NCBI GenBank assembly: GCA_031404455.1
Contig: JANNHP010000386.1
Span: 1-20,280, forward strand
Reading direction: 5' to 3'
Length of the DNA: 20,280 nt
Source of the DNA: JANNHP01 sp031404455
Lineage (GTDB): Bacteria; Planctomycetota; JAJSAM01; JAJVHW01
Below, in pieces: positions 1 through 6,098 of this stretch (its first letter is position 1; each line of letters begins with the position of its first letter). A program made the position numbers and the translations under genes. The notes beneath the pieces are model-generated. The model saw only the letters and a list, made by a program, of their open reading frames with translations, had not been told where the DNA came from and did no database searches.

Positions 1-1
1 C

Positions 2-1177
2 GTGCACCCCGTCTACCGATCCGAGCTGAACCGCGACGTGCCCGTCGCCCGGCCGGACGAGTTCGCGCCGCTCGCGATCGGTCCGCTCCGGGTCTGGCCG
101 CCTGTCGTGCTGGCGCCGATGGCGGGCGTGACGAACTACCCGTTCCGCGCGATCTGCCGCCGGTTCGGGGCGGGGCTCTACGTCAGCGAGATGATCACCG
201 CGCGCGGGTACATCGAGGGGCACCGGAAGACACAGCACCTCGCGGACTTCGGCCCCGATGAGTCGCCGCGGTCGCTCCAGCTCTACGGCGTCGAGCCCGC
301 TTCGCTCGGCGAGGCGACGCGGATGCTCGTCGGCGAGGACCGCGTCGACCACATCGACATGAACTTCGGCTGCCCGGTGAGGAAGGTGACGAGCAAGGGC
401 GGCGGCGCCGCGATCCCTGCGAAGCCGAACCTGCTGCGCAAGCTCGTCCGTGCGGTCGTCAGCAACGCGGGCGCGGTGCCCGTGACGATCAAGTTCCGGA
501 TCGGCATCGACGACGAGCACACGACGTTCCTCGACGCGGGGAGGATCGGCGAGGAGGAGGGCTGTGCGACGGTCGCGCTCCACGCGCGCACGGCGGCTCA
601 GCTCTACGATGGCCAGGCGAACTGGGACGCGATCGCCCGGCTCGTGCAGCACGTGCGGATACCCGTGCTCGGCAACGGCGACGTCTGGGAGGCGTGGGAC
701 GCGCTGCGCATGATGCGGACGACGGGCTGCGCCGCGGTGATCGTCGGCCGCGGCTGTCTCGGTCGTCCGTGGCTCTTCCGCGATCTCGCCGACGTCTTCG
801 CCGGGAAGGAGCCGTCGGACCCGCCGCGCTTCGGCGAGGTGCGCGAGATCATGGCCGACCACGCGGAGCGGCTCGTCGCGTGGTTCGGCGAGACGGGCGG
901 CATGCTGATGATGCGCAAGTACGTCACCTGGTACACGAAGGGCTTCCCGCAGTGCGCCGCCGTCCGCGGCAAGCTGAACCTCATCCGCACGCGCGACGAC
1001 CTCGCCGCGGCGCTGGCGCCGCTCCCCTGCGACATGCCGTTCCCGCCGTCTGCGATGCGGGTGCCGCGCGGCAAGGCGTCGGGCACGCAGCGAGTCGCGC
1101 TGCCCGAGGGCTTCTGGGACGACGTCGCGGACGACACGTCTCCCTCCGCCGACGCCGAGGTCTCGGACGGTGGCTGA
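2..1177 (+). CDS. dus: tRNA-dihydrouridine synthase (DusB-like)
   Basis: Flavoenzyme that reduces uridines in the D-loop of tRNA to dihydrouridine using NAD(P)H and FMN. The TIM-barrel start carries APMAGVTNYPFR near residues 38-49, and the active-site stretch NFGCP has the catalytic Cys at residue 124. KFRIG, the HARTA motif and LGNGD are also seen, as expected for the family, and VGRGCLGRPW lies in the phosphate-binding region. The 391-residue length is slightly long for the family because of a divergent acidic tail after about residue 340. The first codon used here is GTG at base 2; the frame is open at the window edge, so the true start may lie outside. Sequence style (PLRVWPPVVLAPMAG) recalls actinobacterial Dus proteins. 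Function is confident; the exact uridine position modified cannot be read from sequence. Confidence 0.95.
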   Translation: MHPVYRSELNRDVPVARPDEFAPLAIGPLRVWPPVVLAPMAGVTNYPFRAICRRFGAGLYVSEMITARGYIEGHRKTQHLADFGPDESPRSLQLYGVEPASLGEATRMLVGEDRVDHIDMNFGCPVRKVTSKGGGAAIPAKPNLLRKLVRAVVSNAGAVPVTIKFRIGIDDEHTTFLDAGRIGEEEGCATVALHARTAAQLYDGQANWDAIARLVQHVRIPVLGNGDVWEAWDALRMMRTTGCAAVIVGRGCLGRPWLFRDLADVFAGKEPSDPPRFGEVREIMADHAERLVAWFGETGGMLMMRKYVTWYTKGFPQCAAVRGKLNLIRTRDDLAAALAPLPCDMPFPPSAMRVPRGKASGTQRVALPEGFWDDVADDTSPSADAEVSDGG

Positions 1178-1372
1178 GAGGGTGTGGAGAAACCCCACGC
1201 GAGCGGCGGTTGGGCCGTGGCGAGCCTGCTGCAAGGCGCTCGCGCGAAGGCAACTCCGCTGAGTTTCCGAGCGCGAGCTACGCAGCAGCAGGCCGCCCGG
1301 GCGCAAACTCCCTTCGCACCGTCCGGCACGCACGAGTCGCGCCGGCGCCGCGCGGGGTTTCTCCACACCCTC
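1178..1372. repeat. 195-base nested palindromic element
   Basis: Begins on the base after the dus stop codon. Outer arms are a perfect 19-bp inverted repeat: gagggtgtggagaaacccc at 1178-1196 and its reverse complement at 1354-1372. Nested inside are gcctgctgc (1224-1232) with gcagcaggc (1285-1293), gctcgcgc (1238-1245) with gcgcgagc (1271-1278), and aactc (1252-1256) with gagtt (1261-1265) around a 4-base loop. Alternative pairs also exist: gagttt 1261-1266 with aaactc 1305-1310, and gcgaagg 1244-1250 with ccttcgc 1311-1317. No plausible gene lies within. It could be a MITE-like or REP-like dispersed element, or a structured RNA at the end of the dus transcript. No second copy was noticed in this window. 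Confidence 0.75.
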
Positions 1373-1396
1373 CGAACTCGTCCGACGGGACATCGC

Positions 1397-1438
1397 GTGA
1401 CGGAAGTCACTTGCGCGCGGTCGAGCACTCGGTACTCT
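1397..1438 (+). promoter_or_regulatory. Candidate porin promoter with CRP/FNR-like operator
   Basis: GTGA-N6-TCAC at 1397-1410 has the half-site geometry of CRP/FNR-family operators. It is followed directly by ttgcgc (1411-1416), a 16-base spacer and tactct (1433-1438), a plausible sigma-70-type pair. If transcription starts about 7 bases after the -10, near 1445, the palindrome centre (1403.5) falls near -41.5, the position of class II CRP activation. The porin ATG follows at 1486 after an aggag Shine-Dalgarno at about 1474-1478. The assignment is by pattern only. Confidence 0.4.
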
Positions 1439-1485
1439 TGTCGCAACTGAGACGCAATCTCAATAACGACCCGAGGAGACCTGAG

Positions 1486-2799
1486 ATGACCATCCGCAAC
1501 CCCTGGCGCGCGGCAGCGATCGTCGCCCTCGCGGCGTCGCCTGCGTTCGCCGACGAGAGGGATGCCCGCATCGAGCGCCTCGAGCGCGAATCCGCGGAGA
1601 TGCGCCGCGAGCTCGCCGAGCTGAAGGCGCAGCGGGCGCCCGACGCCGACGCCGTCCGCGCCGCTGTGGACGATTACCTCGCGCAGGCGGACCGCTCGTC
1701 GCTCGGCACGTGGGAGCCTTCCGTCCAGCGCCGGACCGGCCTGACGATCGGCGGCTACTTCTCGACGCGCTACCTCGCGAGGGAGCAGGCGGGCAAGAAG
1801 CCGTCGTTCGTGGACATGCGACTCGTTCCGAAGGTCCACGCGGACATCACGCAGTCGATCGCCTTCGACGCCGAGGTCGAGATCGAGCACGGAGGCGTGT
1901 CCGACGAGATCGACGGGGAGATCGTCGTCGAGATGGCGGAGCTCTCCTTCCGTTCCTCGGACGCGTTCACGCTGAAGGTGGGGACCCTCCTCGTCCCCTT
2001 CGGCGCCTTCAACCAGAACCACGACGACCCCATGAACGAGCTGTCCTCGCGCCCTACCGTGGACCGCTACGTGGTGCCGTCGGCGTGGGCTTGCCCGGGC
2101 ATCGGCGCCAGGGGTTCGATCGAGTTGAGCGAGGACGCCGTCCTCACCTACGACGCGGTGCTCGTGAACGGCCTCAGCGACTCCATCGACGCCGAGGAGG
2201 GCACGCGCGGCGCGCGCACGCTCTTCGAGAACGACGACAATCACGACAAGACGGTCTTCGGACGTGTCGGGATCATCCCGACCGTTCCGTTCCTCGATGC
2301 GCTCGACGTCGGCGCGTCCGGCGCCTTCGGCAAGGTGGGGTCAGAGTCCGACCGGCTCACCGGGTTCGGGTTCGACGCGTCCGCGAAGACGGGTCCCTGG
2401 GAGTTCAAGGGCGAGTTCGACCAGTTCGGGATCGACACGCCGGACGGCGCGGCGCCGCCCATCGACGCCGCCGGGAATCTCGGTCCCGTCCGCGGGCTCC
2501 ACGGCTGGTACGGACAGCTCCTCTACCGGTTCACGGACCCCTGGGTGCGATCGCTGCCCTGGGCCGAGAAGGACGCGAGCGTCGCGATCCTCGTGCGGCG
2601 CGACTCGGTCGATCTCGACGATCGCGTGCACGGCGCCTCGGCGCAGGACGACGAGCGCGCGTGGTCGGTCGGCCTCAACTACCGGCCCACCGCGAAGACG
2701 GTGATCAAGTTCGAGTACCGTCACGCGCGATCCGGCGCGCCCGGAAGCCTCGGCTCCGAGCGCGACCTCTTCGCCGTCGAGTTCGCGACCTACTTCTAG
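1486..2799 (+). CDS. Outer-membrane porin (OprO/OprP-like)
   Basis: Predicted beta-barrel channel of the outer membrane, 437 residues. A signal peptide (residues 1-22, ending AFA before Asp23) is followed by a short coiled coil, about 26-48 (RIERLERESAEMRRELAEL), typical of porins that trimerise or are tethered periplasmically. The remainder alternates beta strands, including KVGTLLVPFGAFN, a phrase common in phosphate-selective-porin-type barrels, and ends in Tyr-Phe, the C-terminal aromatic that the BAM complex recognises. The ATG at 1486 is chosen because it gives the signal peptide and has a good ribosome site (ccgaggagacctgag). A longer in-frame extension from 694 overlaps dus and the palindrome and is not real. 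The next gene starts 4 bases after the stop. Substrate is unknown; phosphate or another anion is only a family-level guess. Confidence 0.85.
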   Translation: MTIRNPWRAAAIVALAASPAFADERDARIERLERESAEMRRELAELKAQRAPDADAVRAAVDDYLAQADRSSLGTWEPSVQRRTGLTIGGYFSTRYLAREQAGKKPSFVDMRLVPKVHADITQSIAFDAEVEIEHGGVSDEIDGEIVVEMAELSFRSSDAFTLKVGTLLVPFGAFNQNHDDPMNELSSRPTVDRYVVPSAWACPGIGARGSIELSEDAVLTYDAVLVNGLSDSIDAEEGTRGARTLFENDDNHDKTVFGRVGIIPTVPFLDALDVGASGAFGKVGSESDRLTGFGFDASAKTGPWEFKGEFDQFGIDTPDGAAPPIDAAGNLGPVRGLHGWYGQLLYRFTDPWVRSLPWAEKDASVAILVRRDSVDLDDRVHGASAQDDERAWSVGLNYRPTAKTVIKFEYRHARSGAPGSLGSERDLFAVEFATYF

Positions 2800-2803
2800 A
2801 CCG

Positions 2804-3067
2804 ATGAGGGACCTCGTGCATCCCGTTCGTCTCGTCGTCGCGGTCACGGCGCTCGTCGCCGTGACCGCGTGCGCCACGCAGCGGTTCGACGGACCGGACG
2901 GCGACCGGCTGTTCTACGAGGCCCGCTGCGGGGTCTGCCACGTGCCGTTCGCGCGCGAGCAGTACCCGGCGGCCGAGTGGCCCGGCATCCTCGACGCGAT
3001 GGCGCCGCGGGCCGGTCTCACGAAGGCGCAGCGCGAACGCGTCCACGCCTACCTCACCGCGCGATAG
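2804..3067 (+). CDS. Small lipoprotein cytochrome c
   Basis: An 87-residue single-haem c-type cytochrome, exported and probably lipid-anchored. A hydrophobic signal (about 8-22) ends in VTAC, giving a likely lipobox Cys at 23. Haem is attached at CGVCH (Cys42, Cys45, His46). Met66 in the DAMAP segment is the candidate distal ligand, followed by the usual C-terminal helix (LTKAQRERVHAYL). The start is 4 bases after the porin stop without a distinct ribosome site, so translation is probably coupled to the porin. The haem motif makes the electron-transfer role solid, but the redox partner is unknown. The pairing with a porin is discussed as a finding. Confidence 0.88.
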   Translation: MRDLVHPVRLVVAVTALVAVTACATQRFDGPDGDRLFYEARCGVCHVPFAREQYPAAEWPGILDAMAPRAGLTKAQRERVHAYLTAR

Positions 3068-3070
3068 CCT
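3065..3070 (+). promoter_or_regulatory. Candidate -10 hexamer for clpS
   Basis: TAGCCT overlaps the stop codon of the cytochrome gene and ends exactly 7 bases before the clpS ATG. That would place transcription initiation at the start codon, giving a leaderless message. No clear -35 box is visible, so this rests on spacing and on similar hexamers upstream of other genes here. Confidence 0.3.
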
Positions 3071-3077
3071 GTGCGCC

Positions 3078-3398
3078 ATGCCGCGCAGCGTCCATGCCGG
3101 CCCGGGTGCCAGGCCGGGCGTGATCGAGGAGACCGAGCGCGAGGTCCGCACGCAGCTCGCGCCGCCGTGGAACGTGATCGTCCACGATGACCCGATCACG
3201 CTGATGGTCTACGTCACGATGGCTCTGCGGCGCGTCTTCGGCTACTCGCAGGAGAAGGCGCACGGAATGATGATGGAAGTCCACACCGCGGGCCGGTCGA
3301 TCGTGTGGACCGGCGCCCGCGAGCAGGCGGAGCTCTACGTGCTGAAGCTCCACGCGGCGCAGCTCCTCGCCACGATGGAGCCGGTGGCCGCGTCATGA
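3078..3398 (+). CDS. clpS: ClpS, Clp protease adaptor
   Basis: Adaptor that binds N-degron substrates and hands them to the ClpA or ClpC unfoldase of the ClpP protease in the cytoplasm. The protein has 106 residues: a flexible N-terminal tail (1-28, with a TEREVRTQLAPP linker) then the ClpS fold from WNVIVHDDP (31-39) through MMMEVHTAGRS (64-74) to LLATMEP. The His of EVH (His69) matches the conserved N-degron-pocket His. By my alignment the pocket Asn of E. coli ClpS (Asn34) is Asp37 here. The body resembles actinobacterial ClpS more than proteobacterial ClpS. Its TGA overlaps the ATG of the DUF2017 gene (ATGA), so the two are probably translationally coupled. Confidence 0.93.
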   Translation: MPRSVHAGPGARPGVIEETEREVRTQLAPPWNVIVHDDPITLMVYVTMALRRVFGYSQEKAHGMMMEVHTAGRSIVWTGAREQAELYVLKLHAAQLLATMEPVAAS

Positions 3399-3874
3399 TG
3401 CTCCGCATCCGTGTGCGCAAGGACGGCGGCGTGACCGTCTGGATGATCCCGCCGCTGCTCGCGCAGTTCGTGCTGGAGTTGCCCGGGCTCCTCGACACGG
3501 ACCAGCCCGACGCCGTGCGCCGCCGCCTCTTCCCGGACCCCTCGGAGGACCCGGACATCGCGGCGGAATGGCGCCGCGCGCAGCATCCCGAGCTCTTCGC
3601 CCTGCTAGCCGACGCGCGCAGCGTCGTCGAACGCGACCTCCCGTCGATCGCTCCCGCGCCGTCGGGCCGGTCGTTCCACCTGCGGATCGCCGCGGGCCAC
3701 GTGCCCGCATGGATCTCGGCGCTGAACGCCGGCCGCCTGGCGCTCGGAGCCGTCCACGACGTGACCGCCGGCGACATGGACGCCGGGCGAAGGCCGACCT
3801 ACGACGAGCGCGGGCTCGCGATCCTCCGCATCGACCTCTACGGCTGGCTCCAGGGCGCGCTCATCGAGGCGTAG
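3395..3874 (+). CDS. DUF2017 family protein
   Basis: A 159-residue soluble protein with no signal peptide or membrane segment. It shows the DUF2017 layout: an N-terminal beta segment (MLRIRVRKDGGVTVWMI), the RRRLFPDPSEDPDIAAEWRR segment near residue 50, a central helical part, and LNAGRLALGAVHDV followed by a C-terminal LYGWLQGALIEA. Members in actinobacteria usually sit directly downstream of clpS, exactly as here, which supports both assignments. Biochemical function is unknown; a role together with ClpS or Clp proteolysis is inferred from gene order only. The ATG at 3395 is preferred over the upstream in-frame codon at 3305 because it overlaps the clpS stop and begins where similarity to the family begins. 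It converges on the next gene with a 10-base gap. Confidence 0.85.
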   Translation: MMLRIRVRKDGGVTVWMIPPLLAQFVLELPGLLDTDQPDAVRRRLFPDPSEDPDIAAEWRRAQHPELFALLADARSVVERDLPSIAPAPSGRSFHLRIAAGHVPAWISALNAGRLALGAVHDVTAGDMDAGRRPTYDERGLAILRIDLYGWLQGALIEA

Positions 3875-3879
3875 CCGGG

Positions 3880-3897
3880 GCGCGTCACTTCACGCGC
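3880..3897. terminator. Possible bidirectional hairpin between convergent genes
   Basis: gcgcgt (3880-3885) pairs with acgcgc (3892-3897) around a 6-base loop, at the junction of the converging DUF2017 and permease genes. The left arm contacts the permease stop codon. There is no U-tract on either strand, so intrinsic termination is doubtful. Confidence 0.25.
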
Positions 3898-5885
3898 GCG
3901 GGCAGGATCACCATCGTCATGCCTTCCCACTGGAGGCGGCGCTGGATGGCGAACGCCGTCTCGTTGTGGAGCAGGCGCTGGTACCAGCGTTCGCGCTCGA
4001 AGAGGATGTACCCGGCGAAGAACGTGACGCGGGGGAACTCGCGCGCGACCTCGCGGCCGAGTTCCGCCGCCTCGGCGACGGCGTCGGTGCCGACCGCCAT
4101 GCGGTGCGTCGCGGGGATGCCCATCTGGTGCGCGAGCTGCACGTAGCGCTTGAGAGTCGCCTCGGTGCCCTCCTTCAGCGCCTCGAGCTCCTTCTCGCCC
4201 TTGAACGCGCCCGAGTCCACGACGCCGACGGAGAGGAAGACGACGCTCTTGTAGTGGCCGGGGAAAGCCCGCGTGAAGATGTTGAGCATCGTGTGGATGC
4301 CGATGCCGCCGTAGCTCGCGACGAAGATCGCCGCGGTCGCGGCCTTCGGGTCGGGCTCGGCGACCGGACCCTTGTGCGACTGCGGCAGGTCCTCGAGCGT
4401 GGCGTAGAGCTTCCTCAGGTTCGTGAACACGGTCTTGTAGTGGGCGTTGATCAGCATGCAGACCGCGACGACCGCGCCCGTCACGAACAGCGTGACGTAC
4501 CCGCCCTGCGGGAACTTCTCGATCACGGTGATGACGAGGATCGTGAAGCAGAGCACGAAGCCGACGACGAAGAGGGAGAGCCGCTTGTGCCAGTGCTCGC
4601 GGTCCTCGCGCGTCGTGTAGACGAGCCGCGTCATGGCGAACATCGACAGCGAGAACGTCAGGAACACGTTGATGCTGTACATCACGACGAGGGCGCTGAC
4701 CTTGCCGCCCGTGTAGAGCAGCGCCGCCAAGGCGGCGCCGCCCATGAGGATGATCCCGTTGTGCGTCGTCAGCCGCTCGGAGAGCGCCGCGAACCGGCGC
4801 GGCACCCACGAGTCCACGGCCATGTTCGCGAGGACCCGCGGGCCGTCGAGGAAGCCCGCCTGCGCCGCGACGACGAGCAGCGCCGCCTCGGTGATGAGCG
4901 TCAGGATCGTGAACCAGCTCCCCCAGCCCCACTTCGCCGAGAGCGCCTCGAGCAGGACGGCGTTCATCGTCTTGCCTTCGACGTGCCGCACATCCCAGAG
5001 GAAGTAGCAGAGCAGGAGGCCCGAGGCCGTCAGCGCGAGCGAGATGGCCATGTAGATCATCGTGCGCCGCGCCGTCTGCACGCGCGGCTCCCGCATGATC
5101 GGGAGGCCGTTCGACACGGCCTCGATGCCCGTGAAGGTGCCGCCGCCCATCGAATACGCGTGGACGAAGATCCTGAACATGCCGAGGAGGCCGAGCGTTC
5201 CGAGGCCCTCCTGGAAGTCCGTCACGGCCTTCTGCGTGTGGGGTCCGATCTCGTCGGCGTGGCTGAAGAAGCTCCCGAAGATCGCGACCGCGTGCGCCAC
5301 GAGGAAGAGCACGAACACGGGGGTCAGCGGGATGACCGATTCCTTCACGCCGCGGATGTTCAGCGTCGTCAGGAGGACGATGAGCACCGCCTCGACCCAG
5401 ATCTTCCAGTGCGCCCACTCGGGCGGGACGAAGCTGAAGAGCGCGTCGCCGGCGGCCGCGATCGACACGGTGATCGTGAGGACGTAGTCGACGAGGAGTG
5501 CCGAGCCGGAGACGAGTCCCCAGCGCGGTCCGAGCAGCTTCGACGCCACCACGTACCCGCCGCCGCCCTGCGGGAACTCCTGGATGATCCGCGTGTAGGC
5601 GGCCGAGATGATGAAGACGGTCGCCGCCATGAGGACCGCGAGCAGCGGCACGAGGTAGGTGTGCTCGTGGAGCGCCTTGAACGCCTCCTCCGGTCCGTAC
5701 GCCGAGGAGGAGAGCCCGTCGGCGCCGAGCCCGACCCACGCGAGGAACGCGACGAGCGACATCGTGTGGAAGATGCGCTTGTCCCCGAGCTCTCTCGGCT
5801 TGCCGACGACGACGCGGCGGACCCTCTCGCCCATCGTGGGCTCGTCGTCGAGCGGTTGCGGAGAGCCGGGCTTGGGCGTGGTCAT
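3885..5885 (-). CDS. KimA-like potassium / APC-superfamily permease
   Basis: Inner-membrane transporter of 666 residues, close in plan to the Bacillus KimA (YdaO) potassium-proton symporter. Membrane helices start near residue 42. The first carries GADGLSSSAYGPEE, in which Asp56 and Tyr63 match residues used for K+ coordination in KimA. FPQGGGGYVVASK, LLVDYVLTITVSIAAAGDA and GIEAVSNGLP follow, all conserved in that family. After about 12 helices comes a soluble C-terminal domain of roughly 170 residues ending LLHNETAFAIQRR...TMVILP, which parallels the KimA C-terminus. The N-terminus is cytoplasmic and charged. The start ATG at 5885 has no clear ribosome site; Met18 is a possible alternative. 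An amino-acid substrate, the older annotation for this family, cannot be excluded. Confidence 0.82.
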   Translation of the reverse strand: MTTPKPGSPQPLDDEPTMGERVRRVVVGKPRELGDKRIFHTMSLVAFLAWVGLGADGLSSSAYGPEEAFKALHEHTYLVPLLAVLMAATVFIISAAYTRIIQEFPQGGGGYVVASKLLGPRWGLVSGSALLVDYVLTITVSIAAAGDALFSFVPPEWAHWKIWVEAVLIVLLTTLNIRGVKESVIPLTPVFVLFLVAHAVAIFGSFFSHADEIGPHTQKAVTDFQEGLGTLGLLGMFRIFVHAYSMGGGTFTGIEAVSNGLPIMREPRVQTARRTMIYMAISLALTASGLLLCYFLWDVRHVEGKTMNAVLLEALSAKWGWGSWFTILTLITEAALLVVAAQAGFLDGPRVLANMAVDSWVPRRFAALSERLTTHNGIILMGGAALAALLYTGGKVSALVVMYSINVFLTFSLSMFAMTRLVYTTREDREHWHKRLSLFVVGFVLCFTILVITVIEKFPQGGYVTLFVTGAVVAVCMLINAHYKTVFTNLRKLYATLEDLPQSHKGPVAEPDPKAATAAIFVASYGGIGIHTMLNIFTRAFPGHYKSVVFLSVGVVDSGAFKGEKELEALKEGTEATLKRYVQLAHQMGIPATHRMAVGTDAVAEAAELGREVAREFPRVTFFAGYILFERERWYQRLLHNETAFAIQRRLQWEGMTMVILPARVK

Positions 5886-5905
5886 GTGCGACGTCCGGTC
5901 GAGGC

Positions 5906-5935
5906 GATCTCTGGGCGCGGCTCGTGGCGTGTCAA
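5906..5935 (-). promoter_or_regulatory. Candidate promoter of the KimA-like gene
   Basis: On the minus strand TTGACA (5935-5930) is a perfect -35 box, followed after 18 bases by GAGATC (5911-5906), a poor -10. The next 20 bases lead to the ATG at 5885. The -35 match is exact, but the weak -10 keeps confidence low. The remainder of the divergent gap (5936-6098) holds no gene; TAGCCC at 6025-6030 is a possible -10 for the kinase. Confidence 0.3.
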
Positions 5936-6098
5936 GCCGACGGGCTCAGCGTTCCGCGCTGCGCGGGCGGGTAATCGGTCGGGGGCACGAGCGCGGCGTC
6001 ACCGGCGTTCTCGGGGCGGGATGCTAGCCCGCGCCTCCTGCCGGGGTTCGCGAGAAAGCGGCACGGCGGTTAGCGTGTCCCGCCCGGAACGAACGCGG

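Noticed and set aside
604..2244. Long open frame on the minus strand (546 codons) opposite dus and porin
   Set aside because: Arg/Ala/Pro-rich composition with no family features, lying antisense to two clear genes; long shadow frames are expected at this GC content.
5886..5960. c-di-AMP (ydaO-type) riboswitch upstream of the KimA-like gene
   Set aside because: The leader is only about 20-40 bases from the possible promoter and shows none of the expected long folded structure.
3966..6098. Upstream extension of the kinase reading frame
   Set aside because: It is antisense to the KimA-like permease and reads as Arg/Glu/His-rich nonsense; the kinase fold begins just after ATG 6099.
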